A stretch of DNA of 64,000 nt from Deltaproteobacteria bacterium (GCA_016186995.1 JACPKQ010000024.1:9489-73488), one strand, 5' to 3'; positions 18,134-26,437 are shown, counted from the first letter of the stretch. Made by a program: numbers and translations. Notes: generated by a model not told the origin, from the letters alone.

Positions 18134-18829
18134 ATGAGAACTTTTAAAATCATCTTTCTATCTTTCTTTCTTATTTCTTTTTTCTCAATAAATGTGGTTT
18201 CGTTTTCTAGATTCCTGCTAGTGTCCTCGGCTCATGCAGGAATGACAAATGATGTTCTTTTTGTGGATGCGGATCGTGGGGGTCATTATGAAACAGATTA
18301 CATTGAAGCCTTAAACCTTGCTAACATTCCTTTCACTTACTGGAATGTTGAAAAAAAAGGGGTTCCTACCCTTCTCGATTTTCAAAAACACCGTGTCATT
18401 CTCTGGATTACAGACACCTCTAACACTGGAATTCCTTTTGAGGGAGCTTACACTTTGGCCAAGCATCTTCAGCTCAAAGGAAAAGTGATTGTTATGGGAT
18501 ATCAAACAGGGGCTTCTTTAAGAGAGATGTGGCTTGATGAAGCTTTTTTTGGCTTTAAATATGAAGGTTCTTCAACAAGTGAAAAAGAAGTAGCCCATAA
18601 ATTCAGAGAAGATTCTTTTAATGTAAGAACCGATTTTGTTCAAGAAACAAGAGAAGGTTTTTCTGAATATGAAATCGTAGGCAACTTTCATGATGGGCTT
18701 TATGGAAAAACATGCGCCGTTAAAACCCAGCATACTTATTGGCTTGGATTTGACATTAACGATATTGAATCAAAATTTACAAGGGCTCAAATACTTTATA
18801 AAGCTGTGAATGGTTTGATGAACAAGTAG
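18134..18829 (+). CDS. Secreted protein, signal peptide built partly from a repeat
   Basis: 231 residues. A GAGGAGG Shine-Dalgarno fixes the start. Residues 1-35 form a signal peptide; its C-region SSAHA and the following GMTN are encoded by a dispersed repeat (18206-18248), so the likely signal peptidase site lies within repeat-derived sequence. The mature part begins VLFVDADRGGHYETDYIEA and contains HRVILWITD, resembling a Rossmann-like or glutamine-amidotransferase-like repeat often seen in secreted metallopeptidase accessory domains. No catalytic motif was recognised. Divergent from asnS and abutting the permease gene end to end. Confidence 0.75.
   Translation: MRTFKIIFLSFFLISFFSINVVSFSRFLLVSSAHAGMTNDVLFVDADRGGHYETDYIEALNLANIPFTYWNVEKKGVPTLLDFQKHRVILWITDTSNTGIPFEGAYTLAKHLQLKGKVIVMGYQTGASLREMWLDEAFFGFKYEGSSTSEKEVAHKFREDSFNVRTDFVQETREGFSEYEIVGNFHDGLYGKTCAVKTQHTYWLGFDINDIESKFTRAQILYKAVNGLMNK
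18206..18248. repeat. Dispersed repeat inside a signal-peptide coding region
   Basis: TCTAGATTCCTGCTAG...CATGCAGGAATGACA, an imperfect palindrome of the GGATTCC/GGAATGACA subtype, in frame. Compare 22991-23020. Confidence 0.75.
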
Positions 18830-19900
18830 TTAAGTTTTTGGGTCAAAAGCATCACGAAGACCATCACCAAAAAGATTAAACATTATCACCGCTAAAAAGA
18901 TAAAAACGCCTGGAATCAAAATCCAAGGATGGTATTTTATTTCTGAAATAGCCATGGCTTTTGTAAGCATGTTTCCCCAACTTGCATCAGGATCTGTAAT
19001 GCCTAATCCTAAAAGAGAAAGTGCACTTTCACCTAAAATATAGCTTGGAATGCTAATGGTGACAGAAACAATCACATAAGAAAGTGTGTTTGGAAGAATA
19101 TGCTTAATAATAATAATAATATTTTTAACTCCAATACAACGAGCTCCTAAAACATATTCTTTGCGTGCTTCAGATAAAACCATACCTCGAATAATTCTTG
19201 CAAGCCCAGCCCAGGCAATAAAACTCATAATAAAAACAATTCCAAAATAAATTTGAACTGAAGAAAGCTCAGGAGGTAAGGCCGCTCTTAAAGCTAAAAG
19301 TAAGTAAAACCCAGGAACCATAATTATCACCTCACAAAGCCGCATAATAAAACCATCTACAAAACCACCGTAATAGCCGGCAATGGCGCCTATAAGCATC
19401 CCCAAAATAAGAGAAATAAAAGACCCCACAAGCCCAATAGAAATACGCCCTCCAAAGAAGAGTCTTGATAAAATATCTCGCCCTTTTTCATCAGCCCCAC
19501 AAAGATAAAACCTCCCTCCATTTTTAACCCCAAAAAGATGAACATCGGTTTCAAAAAGCCCTAAAAATTTATACCGTTCGCCTCGATTCAAAAAACGTAG
19601 GTAATATTTTTGGGAAGGCTCTTCCACAAATACACGGTTAAAATATTCATCAAAAGTATATCGCATGTTATAAATGTGGGGTGCAAAACTTCCGTCATCA
19701 TCAAACCAATAAATAGTTGAGGGTGGTTGATAAGAAGTATAACGAACTTCGCTATTTAATGTATAAGGTGCTAAAAAATCTGCAAAAACAGCAGAAAGAT
19801 AAAGAAGAATCAGAACCCCTGCCGCACCTACAGCAAGTTTGTGTTTTTTAAACTTGTTCCAAACTCGTCTTTTTCCAAAAGCTTGTTTTTTTTCTGTCAT
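18830..19900 (-). CDS. Peptide-type ABC transporter permease (OppC/DppC family)
   Basis: 356 residues, inner membrane. The N-terminal OppC-type segment (KHKLAVGAAGVLILLYLSAV) is followed by an unusually long periplasmic loop (about 45-140), then five further membrane helices. The cytoplasmic EAA-type coupling loop is VLGARCIGVKNIIIIIKHIL, and the C-terminal MFNLFGDGLRDAFDP is typical of the family. The start directly follows the oppB-like stop, so the two are translated together. No ATPase genes follow; the 3' neighbour is convergent. Substrate class (oligopeptide, dipeptide, or another peptide-like solute) is not resolved. Confidence 0.9.
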   Translation of the reverse strand: MTEKKQAFGKRRVWNKFKKHKLAVGAAGVLILLYLSAVFADFLAPYTLNSEVRYTSYQPPSTIYWFDDDGSFAPHIYNMRYTFDEYFNRVFVEEPSQKYYLRFLNRGERYKFLGLFETDVHLFGVKNGGRFYLCGADEKGRDILSRLFFGGRISIGLVGSFISLILGMLIGAIAGYYGGFVDGFIMRLCEVIIMVPGFYLLLALRAALPPELSSVQIYFGIVFIMSFIAWAGLARIIRGMVLSEARKEYVLGARCIGVKNIIIIIKHILPNTLSYVIVSVTISIPSYILGESALSLLGLGITDPDASWGNMLTKAMAISEIKYHPWILIPGVFIFLAVIMFNLFGDGLRDAFDPKT

Positions 19901-20869
19901 CTACCTTACCTGAATTCGTGGATCTGCTACCACAAGTAAAATATCTGCAATGAGATTGCCTACAATCAAAAGTGCTCCGCTTATAACAATATTTGCCATA
20001 ACAAGATAAATATCTTGGCTGCGTACAGCCTCTAACATCAAAGAACCCAAACCTGGCCAGGATACAATAATCTCTGTCAAAGCAGCCCCACTTAAAAGTG
20101 CAGGCAGTTGAAACCCAAAAAGGGTAATCATAGGGTTAATTGCATTTCTTAAAGCGTGTACATAAATGACCCTTTTTTCAGACAATCCCTTGGCCCGTGC
20201 TGTCACTAAATATTGAGATCTTAAAACTTCAAGCATGTTGCCACGCATAATTCTTTGAAGTCCAGCCATCGAGGATGTTGCAATAACAATCACAGGAATA
20301 ATCATGTGTTTTCCAACATCAAGAATTTTTCCCAAAAAAGAAAGATCGTCATAGTTGTTTGAATACATTCCCCCAATAGGCAAAAGGTCAAAATAAGATC
20401 CGAAAAAATAAAGTAAAAGAAGCGCAAAGAAAAAGTTTGGGATCGAAAGCCCCATGTATGCTAAAACAGAAAATATTTTATCTCCCCATTTATACTGATA
20501 AACAGCACAGTAAATTCCAACGGGGATAGCAACTACCCAGGTAAAAAAAATACTTATTAAAGATAAAATAAATGTGTTCCACAAACGGCTTTTAATAATT
20601 TCTAAAACAGGAAGATCGTTATCGAAAGAAAAACCAAAATTAAGGGTTGCAACCCCCTTTAACCAATAAAAGTATTGGATCAACCAGGGTTGATCTAAAT
20701 GATACATGACCCTGTATTGATTCAGTGTTTTTTCTGAAATCTGTGGGTTTAAGGCAAGTTTTACAAAATAATCACCCGGGGCCAGCTGCAAAATACCAAA
20801 TGTAATAAAAGAAATAGCCAAAAGCAGAGGAATAGAGATAAGAATTCTTCTTAAAACATAGGTTTTCAC
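19901..20869 (-). CDS. Peptide-type ABC transporter permease (OppB/DppB family)
   Basis: 322 residues, six predicted membrane helices. The start is a GTG (20869) with AAGG upstream. The N-terminus (YVLRRILISIPLLLAISFIT) is the family signature, and the coupling loop is TARAKGLSEKRVIYVHALRN. It forms the translocation pore with the OppC-like partner encoded immediately downstream; the solute-binding protein gene lies 18 bases upstream. Confidence 0.92.
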   Translation of the reverse strand: MKTYVLRRILISIPLLLAISFITFGILQLAPGDYFVKLALNPQISEKTLNQYRVMYHLDQPWLIQYFYWLKGVATLNFGFSFDNDLPVLEIIKSRLWNTFILSLISIFFTWVVAIPVGIYCAVYQYKWGDKIFSVLAYMGLSIPNFFFALLLLYFFGSYFDLLPIGGMYSNNYDDLSFLGKILDVGKHMIIPVIVIATSSMAGLQRIMRGNMLEVLRSQYLVTARAKGLSEKRVIYVHALRNAINPMITLFGFQLPALLSGAALTEIIVSWPGLGSLMLEAVRSQDIYLVMANIVISGALLIVGNLIADILLVVADPRIQVR

Positions 20870-20887
20870 TTCAAAACCTTCTTTTTT

Positions 20888-22660
20888 TTACTTCTTAAAT
20901 ATTTTATCTACATTATGCAGTGCTGACCATTGCCCGGTAGAAGCAATGGGTGTTGGGTGCACATTTCCAAACTCATTTTTAAAAGCAATAATCCGTGCCC
21001 CTTGTACGGTGTAAATATAAGGAACATTATCAGAAACAATTTTTTGCCAACGATCATAAATCATTTTCCTCTTATCCGGATCTAACTCTTGAACACCTTT
21101 TGAGAAAAGCTCATCAATTTCTTTTTCCCATACTGTAGCTGGCTTTTCTTGCTTTGGATACCACATGTGAAGAGAACCACTACTATTCCAAATATTAGCC
21201 CCAAAATGAGGTTCTGTACCACCGGTAAGGGCAATAACAATAGCATCCCAATCAAAAGTGTCAGAAAGTTTTGGAATAAGAGTATTAAACTCAAGAAGTG
21301 TTAAATGAATCTTAACCCCTATATCTTCAAAATCTTTTCGAATCAATTCACAAATATCTTTTCGAACAGTGTTTCCAGTGTTTGTAAAAAGATTAAACTC
21401 AACTGCATTCCCTTCTTTATCTTCCAAAACTCCATCACCATTTCTATCTTCAAAGCCTTCAGCTTTTAAAATCTCTTTAGCTTTTTCTGGATTGAAAGGA
21501 TACTCTGTCACCTTGGGGTTGTAGAAAAACCCAGAAGACTCACTCATAGGACCCCACTGGTAAAACCCCAAACCATTCATGACAATGTTAATAATAGAAT
21601 CACGATCAATGGCATAAGAAAGTGCTTTTCTAAAGTTTGTATTTGTAAACCACTTTAATTTATGGGGTGCTAGAAAAGGTTTTCCTTCTTTTGATTTACC
21701 AGGGTTTTGATTCAGCACTAAAAAGCCGCTTCCCGTTGCAGGTCCTACATTATAAACAGTGTAGTTTCCTTCTTTTTCATTGGGTTTTAAAATAGGATAA
21801 TCTTGACCTCTTAAACCATACACATCAACTTCACCCTTTTGAAATTTAAGAAGTTCGACATCTGTGTTTTGAACAATAGTAAACTCAATACCATCTAAAT
21901 AAGGAACTTGATTTCCGGCTTCGTCCTTATCCCAATAAAGTGGATTTCTTTTAAGAATAATTTTTTGCCCTTGAACATACTTCTCAAGCATGAAAGGCCC
22001 AGTTCCAATGATTTCGTTGGGTGGGGTACTGACAGAAAGAGCTGATGCAAAGGTGTTATCTTTGACATATTTTTCTAAAGAATGCTTTGGGTAAATACTT
22101 GTACCCATCGCTTCTAAAAATGGGGCGAACTTCACCGGAAGTTTAAATTGAACCGTATACTGATCTGTTTTTTTAGCTGTGATCTCTTGATCTTCAATAG
22201 TTAAAATATCTCGAGTTGAGTTTGGAATTTCCTTATTAAAAATAAGTTTTTCAAAAGTAAAAATGACATCATCTGCTGTAAAGGGTTTTCCATCAAACCA
22301 TTTCACATCTTTTCGAAGATGAAACGTCCATGTAAGCCCGTCTTTGGAGTATTCCCAAGAATGGGCTAAAGCAGGTTTGATCTTACCTGTAAGTCCATCT
22401 TGACTTGTAAGTCCTTCATAAAGAAAAGAGGTAATGGCTGTTGTACTTGTTTCTTGGGCTACAAAATTATTAAAGCTTTTAGGGGCAGAAGTGGTTGTCA
22501 TTCTTATAACACCACCATATTTACCCACTTGAGGTTTGTATTCACCCAACTCTGTAATCGCAATAGGCTTTGAAGTAGTTTTTTGAGATATTTTTTTAGA
22601 AGTACAAGCAATCAACGATATAAAAATAAGTCCTAAAACAAAAAAACTGAGTTTTTTCAT
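20888..22660 (-). CDS. Solute-binding lipoprotein, family 5 (OppA/DppA-like)
   Basis: 590 residues. The lipobox LIAC (Cys19) marks a lipoprotein held at the periplasmic face of a membrane. The sequence follows the SBP_bac_5 pattern: LAHSWEYSKDGLTWTFHLRK with the signature DVKWFDGKPFTADDVIFTFE, NTNFRKALSYAIDRDSI, and the C-terminal lobe with a DxNGDGVLED-like stretch. It delivers its ligand to the two permeases encoded downstream. First gene of the operon, with the repeat-rich 22.66-23.2 kb region upstream. The ligand cannot be read from sequence. Confidence 0.92.
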   Translation of the reverse strand: MKKLSFFVLGLIFISLIACTSKKISQKTTSKPIAITELGEYKPQVGKYGGVIRMTTTSAPKSFNNFVAQETSTTAITSFLYEGLTSQDGLTGKIKPALAHSWEYSKDGLTWTFHLRKDVKWFDGKPFTADDVIFTFEKLIFNKEIPNSTRDILTIEDQEITAKKTDQYTVQFKLPVKFAPFLEAMGTSIYPKHSLEKYVKDNTFASALSVSTPPNEIIGTGPFMLEKYVQGQKIILKRNPLYWDKDEAGNQVPYLDGIEFTIVQNTDVELLKFQKGEVDVYGLRGQDYPILKPNEKEGNYTVYNVGPATGSGFLVLNQNPGKSKEGKPFLAPHKLKWFTNTNFRKALSYAIDRDSIINIVMNGLGFYQWGPMSESSGFFYNPKVTEYPFNPEKAKEILKAEGFEDRNGDGVLEDKEGNAVEFNLFTNTGNTVRKDICELIRKDFEDIGVKIHLTLLEFNTLIPKLSDTFDWDAIVIALTGGTEPHFGANIWNSSGSLHMWYPKQEKPATVWEKEIDELFSKGVQELDPDKRKMIYDRWQKIVSDNVPYIYTVQGARIIAFKNEFGNVHPTPIASTGQWSALHNVDKIFKK

Positions 22661-22758
22661 TGGTTTCTCCTTTTAAATTTCCTATTTTAGCTAACACACA
22701 TCTACGCCGCTTACAACTAAAGACAAGGTATATAGCTTCAAGTTCTTGAAATGGCCAC

Positions 22759-22964
22759 AAAAGATAGGGATAGTACTTCCCTCGATATATTACATCGGTG
22801 GGGCTGTATTTCTCAAAAACACGCTATCAAAATTCCCTGCGAGAATTTTGCGCTCTCTCTCGGCCGACGCTCTTTTTTACTTCGTAAAAAATCCATGCCC
22901 GCTTTGGCCTGCGAGAAGGTTTTTTTGAAACACAGTCCCACCTCTTTATATCTTTTGCCCTATA
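22759..22964. repeat. MITE-like imperfect inverted-repeat element
   Basis: About 206 bases. The left end AAAAGATAGGG...CATCGG is complementary with mismatches to the right end ACCTCTTTATATCTTTT. Next inward, GGGGCTGTATTTC pairs with GAAACACAGTCCC. Two further hairpins lie in the centre (AAAATTC...GAATTTT; TTTTTTAC-TTC-GTAAAAAA). No ORF was found that could be a transposase. End sequences recur at 12732-12755. Confidence 0.55.
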
Positions 22965-22990
22965 CTCTCAGAACCAAAGTTGAATAAATC

Positions 22991-23020
22991 CTGGATTCCA
23001 GGCCGCAGTACGGAATGACA
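22991..23020. repeat. Dispersed GGATTCC/GGAATGACA repeat
   Basis: CTGGATTCCAGGCCGC...CGGAATGACA, intergenic copy of the subtype found inside the gene at 18134. Confidence 0.65.
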
Positions 23021-23026
23021 AAGAAT

Positions 23027-23070
23027 TCGAGTTTATGTGAAGATGGCCTGGAGGTTTTGAAGGGGATGAT
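23027..23070 (+). repeat. 44-base repeat, copy 1
   Basis: Matches 45981-46024 at 41 of 44 positions (my alignment), including the core GATGGCCTGGAGGTTTTGAA. This copy lacks the complementary arm present at the other site. Confidence 0.75.
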
Positions 23071-23147
23071 ATGAGTGAGTTTATTGAATAACATACTGAT
23101 ATTATTAAATTTTTTTAATTTCTGGAGTATTTAAATAGACTCAAGAA

Positions 23148-23176
23148 TTGTAAAGCTGCCACCCATCAGGTATAAT
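23148..23176 (+). promoter_or_regulatory. Sigma70-type promoter
   Basis: TTGTAA, 17-base spacer, TATAAT. Transcription would start at about 23183, too close to the GTG at 23185 for a leader, which supports the downstream TTG start with its GGGGGAG Shine-Dalgarno. Confidence 0.7.
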
Positions 23177-23229
23177 TATAGGCAGTGGTACGTTTGTGGG
23201 GTGTATTTCCTTCCGGGGGAGTTTCTACT

Positions 23230-23826
23230 TTGGAAAAAAAACGCAAAGAAATTCTAAGAACGCAGTATCTTATTGATAAACCCTTTCAGCTTAAATACAG
23301 CTTAGGGTTTGTTGCGACTGTTCTTGTTTTAAGTGTGGCTTTTTCCATAGCAACTTATAGTTACATTCAAGATGCCCTTTTTGCTTCCGTTACAACAGGT
23401 ATTTCTCAATCTCAAGTTGCTTCTTCACTCGCACAAGAACAAGTAACACTTTTAAATAATAATATTCTTCTTTTCTTTGGTTTTTTTACTTTGTGTCTCA
23501 TTATCTTAGCTATTTATATGACTCATCGTGTTGCAGGACCCATGTTCTCTCTTAAAAGAAGAATGAGAGAGATTTCTCAGGGAATTGTTCACTTGAAACC
23601 TCTTCAATTTAGGAAAACGGACGAGTTTCAAGATGTAGCAGAGGTTTTTAACCAAATGATAAAAAGTCTTGAAGAAAAAAGAAAAAATGAACTTATTAAT
23701 ATTCAAAATGAACTTCAGATGATTTTGAATGAATTAGAAGGAATGAATTTACCACTCGAACAACTTGATAAAATGAAAAACACTATTGAGAAAATTGAAG
23801 AAGAGTCTAAGCATGAGGCTGCCTAA
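23230..23826 (+). CDS. HAMP-domain membrane protein
   Basis: 198 residues from a TTG at 23230: GGGGGAG sits at 23215-23221, and the promoter leaves no leader for the upstream GTG. Two membrane helices (about 20-45 and 78-100) flank a short periplasmic loop. HAMP-like sequence follows (THRVAGPMFSLKRRMREISQ, then RKTDEFQDVAEVFNQMIKSL), then a C-terminal coiled coil to the end. There is no kinase, cyclase or methyl-accepting domain, so it would pass a signal to a partner through the coiled coil or act as a scaffold. First gene of a three-gene operon with no spacing to the next. Confidence 0.8.
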   Translation: MEKKRKEILRTQYLIDKPFQLKYSLGFVATVLVLSVAFSIATYSYIQDALFASVTTGISQSQVASSLAQEQVTLLNNNILLFFGFFTLCLIILAIYMTHRVAGPMFSLKRRMREISQGIVHLKPLQFRKTDEFQDVAEVFNQMIKSLEEKRKNELINIQNELQMILNELEGMNLPLEQLDKMKNTIEKIEEESKHEAA

Positions 23827-25137
23827 ATGAGATATTATAAATCAATCTTTATTACTATTATTCTTTTTTTTAGTGCATTGATTTATGCTGCTGTTAAAAC
23901 AAATCAATTACTACAGCAAAAATATCTCTATCAATCTTCGCTTAGGGAAACACTGATAACCCTTGATGATATGAGTTTTCACGACAAAGATCTTTTTCAT
24001 AGAGCCTCTCTCATTGCGGCGAGAAGTATTTTTAAAGAAAAAGATCTTATAAGTTCAAAAAAAATAATTGAAAGTTTTATGATGACATTAGACAATAAAG
24101 TTTTTTATACCCATGGTAAAGACCTCATTGAGTACAGTTTTAACACTAAGAAAGAAAAAGCATTTGAAATAACGTTACCTCATGATGAAAAACTTATAGC
24201 ATTATCTCCGCACCCTTATGATAAAAAATCATTTTTAGGAGTAAGCTCACACAATCATCTTTATAACTTCAACACTCTTGAAACAAAAATAAGCCCTACA
24301 TTACTCGAAAAAAGTATATTCCCAGACAATGTTACTGTAAAAAATTTGTGGCTCAATCCTATTAATAAAAATGTTACTTTCCTCACAAACATTGAAAATA
24401 ACAGCATTCTGAGTGAAAGATCTTCAGTGAACTGGCTTAAAAATATTAGAGAAATAACTTTTAGAAACATTCACTATAGAGGAGGGCTTGATTTAAGCCT
24501 TTATTATAAAGCCCTTATCTCTCAAAGTGGTGTGCTTCATGTTTTAAACTGGGAAGAAGGCGAGATTATGCATGTTTACAAACATAATAAAAAAGCATTG
24601 CTATCACAAAAAGAGGAACATTATTCTTTAAGTTTTGAAAATAATCGTTTTCTTCTTCTCTCAAGAAATTCTCACGATTCTCATATATCTCATTTAAAAT
24701 GGAAGAAGAGAAACGACCTTATTGTTATGAATCAAGCACTTAAAGTGAGTGCTGAAAATCAACTCAAACTTGAATGGAAGTTTTTCTCACAATATTACGG
24801 AGAACCCCGATTTTTTATAGATTTAGAACTCAAAAAAGATGTTCACCATGCCACTTCTATTTTAGGAATAGGACCTCTGCATACCTCAACACTTGAAATA
24901 CCTATGCAAAAACCTATGCGTGAAATGAAAGAAGCACATGTCAATCCTTTGGTTCAAAATACAAGTCTTCATTCACTTTTAAGCCAGGATAAAAAGCTTG
25001 TTTTAAAAATTGCGGCTCTCGACAAAAAGGGTAAAGGAATTGGGAGTGTTCAAAACTTTAAAATTGAACCTCACAATATTATCGAGGAAAGATCAAGAAT
25101 GCCTGCTTTTATTCAAAAAATATTTATAGAGGAATAA
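23827..25137 (+). CDS. Exported protein of unknown function
   Basis: 436 residues. An N-terminal hydrophobic segment (about 6-22) is a signal peptide or anchor. The rest is beta-rich, and repeated short strands (EKLIALSPHPYDKKSFLGVS, NLWLNPINKNVTFLTNIEN) resemble propeller blades, though I cannot assign a family. The C-terminal ~130 residues (LELKKDVHHATSILGIGPLH onward) look like a separate beta-sandwich. The start codon immediately follows the stop of the HAMP gene, and the J-domain gene begins one base after its stop, so the three are co-translated. Confidence 0.65.
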   Translation: MRYYKSIFITIILFFSALIYAAVKTNQLLQQKYLYQSSLRETLITLDDMSFHDKDLFHRASLIAARSIFKEKDLISSKKIIESFMMTLDNKVFYTHGKDLIEYSFNTKKEKAFEITLPHDEKLIALSPHPYDKKSFLGVSSHNHLYNFNTLETKISPTLLEKSIFPDNVTVKNLWLNPINKNVTFLTNIENNSILSERSSVNWLKNIREITFRNIHYRGGLDLSLYYKALISQSGVLHVLNWEEGEIMHVYKHNKKALLSQKEEHYSLSFENNRFLLLSRNSHDSHISHLKWKKRNDLIVMNQALKVSAENQLKLEWKFFSQYYGEPRFFIDLELKKDVHHATSILGIGPLHTSTLEIPMQKPMREMKEAHVNPLVQNTSLHSLLSQDKKLVLKIAALDKKGKGIGSVQNFKIEPHNIIEERSRMPAFIQKIFIEE

Positions 25138-25138
25138 T

Positions 25139-25525
25139 ATGGAATTTCATCCTTTTATGTTTATTATTATTTATGGGGTACTTACTTTAAGTGTCATTGC
25201 CTATCTTGTTTATTTTTTGGCAACACGAAAAAAAGATTATTTTAATCATGGAATACCTCATAATAAAAAACCAATACCAAAAATAAAAGAAGATATGGGT
25301 TACAGAGAAAAAATGATTGATGAAAATGACCCTTTTCAAGTTCTTGGAGTACCCCACAAAGCCACTAAAAATGAGGTACTCAAAGCCTATAAAAAAAAGT
25401 TAAAAATGTATCATCCCGATATTGTTTCTCATCGAGGTGAGGAATTTAAAAAGATTGCACAAGAAAAAACAATTCTTTTGCAAGAAGCCAAAGAAAAAAT
25501 ATTGAAAAATTTAAAAGCAGCTTAA
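25139..25525 (+). CDS. Membrane-anchored DnaJ-domain protein
   Basis: 128 residues. One N-terminal membrane helix (about 7-28), a basic linker, then a compact J domain (about 63-125): DPFQVLGVPHKATKNEVLKA and the essential HPD at 92-94 (KMYHPDIV). No Gly/Phe region, zinc finger or substrate-binding domain is present, so it would recruit and stimulate a DnaK-type Hsp70 at the inner membrane, as small anchored J proteins do. Last gene of the 23230-25525 operon; its clients may be the two upstream proteins. A dispersed repeat follows. Confidence 0.85.
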   Translation: MEFHPFMFIIIYGVLTLSVIAYLVYFLATRKKDYFNHGIPHNKKPIPKIKEDMGYREKMIDENDPFQVLGVPHKATKNEVLKAYKKKLKMYHPDIVSHRGEEFKKIAQEKTILLQEAKEKILKNLKAA

Positions 25526-25532
25526 TAAAAAT

Positions 25533-25562
25533 TCTGGATCCCAACCTTTGTTGGGATGACGG
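25533..25562. repeat. Dispersed GGATCCC/GGGATGAC repeat
   Basis: TCTGGATCCCAACCTTTGTT followed by GGGATGACGG, a clear hairpin between two genes that might also act as a transcript end. Confidence 0.7.
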
Positions 25563-25581
25563 ATATTAAAAGGAGGCACGT

Positions 25582-25971
25582 ATGAACAAGAAGAACTTCT
25601 GGGACAATGCAAAATCAACAGCTAAAAAAGCCGGTAGTTTTGCAACTGAGCTTTCCAAAATTGCTGGAACGCGAGTTGTAGAATTCGAACAACTTACTCC
25701 GTTACTTGCAAAACGATTTAACGTTAATCGTAATATGCATAAACAGTATGAGCAACTTGGGGAAATGACTTATGAACTTTCAAAAATGAAAAGCTCTGCC
25801 AATATTGGGGAAAACTCTGATGTTAAAGATATCATGTCAGAGATTCGAGCACTTGAAAGTAATTTAAGTCACATTGAAAGTGAAATTGAAAGAGTTAAAT
25901 CAGAATACAACAGAAAAGTTGTCAATCTTAAAAACAACAACTCATCTTCAAAAAAAGCTCAAGGAAAGTGA
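25582..25971 (+). CDS. Small helical protein with C-terminal coiled coil
   Basis: 129 residues. AAAAGGAGG precedes the ATG. The basic N-terminus (MNKKNFWDNAKSTAKKAGSF) is amphipathic. From about 78 onward heptads (IRALESNLSHIESEIERVKS) form a coiled coil, and the tail is Asn/Ser/Lys-rich and disordered. No family recognised; the general build resembles phasin-like or structural proteins. Flanked by a dispersed repeat upstream and a strong hairpin downstream, so probably monocistronic. Confidence 0.75.
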   Translation: MNKKNFWDNAKSTAKKAGSFATELSKIAGTRVVEFEQLTPLLAKRFNVNRNMHKQYEQLGEMTYELSKMKSSANIGENSDVKDIMSEIRALESNLSHIESEIERVKSEYNRKVVNLKNNNSSSKKAQGK

Positions 25972-25988
25972 ATTGAATAATGATCGTT

Positions 25989-26028
25989 ACACTTAATCAC
26001 AAGCTTTTTAAAAACCGTGATTAAGTGT
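25989..26028. terminator. Hairpin between convergent transcripts
   Basis: Perfect 12-base stem ACACTTAATCAC / GTGATTAAGTGT around a 16-base loop. It lies between the coiled-coil gene (+) and the 3' end of RNase P RNA (-) and could end both. No long T run follows. Confidence 0.6.
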
Positions 26029-26037
26029 AGACGATTT

Positions 26038-26437
26038 AAAAGCTACCTCGTAAGCCGGTTTCTGTTCACCTTTATGGTGGGCAATCATCTATCTGGGATT
26101 GTCATTACTGAACAACCTCAAGCGGATAACCCGAAGACTTAGAAGCGAGCAACTCCTCAAGTTTAAAACTTGGTCTTCCTTTAATCCTTGCTCCAGGTGG
26201 GGTTTACCGAGCCAAATAAGTCACCCTATCTGCTGGTGAGCTCTTACCTCACCGTTTCACCTTTACCGCTTTGTTTAAAAACGGAAGTCTATTCTCTGTG
26301 GCACTTTCCTTCAGATTACCCTGACTGGCCATTAACCAGCACCCTGCTCTATGGAGCCCGGACTTTCCTCTTTTAACCTTGTCATCCCGGCAAGAGCAGG
26401 GAGCCAGTGTTAAAAGCGACTACCTCCAGTAGCTTTT
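26038..26437 (-). ncRNA. rnpB: RNase P RNA, bacterial type A
   Basis: About 400 bases. The ends pair (AAAAGCTAC with GTAGCTTTT) as helix P1. Conserved core read 5' to 3' on the - strand: GAGGAAAGTCCGGGCTCCAT then AGAGCAGGGTG (P4 5' side), GTGAAACGGTGAGGTAAGAG, CGGTAAACCCC, and the 3' ACAGAAACCGGCTTA. It is the catalytic RNA that trims tRNA 5' leaders. The tip of P3 (26380-26406) reads like a dispersed repeat unit. The 5' end abuts the rnhA stop, so it is made from rnhA-internal or read-through transcription. Confidence 0.96.
26380..26406. repeat. Dispersed-repeat-like sequence in the P3 arm of rnpB
   Basis: On the - strand CTGGCTCCCTGCTCTTGCCG followed by GGATGACA caps the P3 stem formed by CTTTTAAC/GTTAAAAG. 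The GGGATGACA end and the pairing TCCC/GGGA match the intergenic copy at 25533. Confidence 0.55.
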
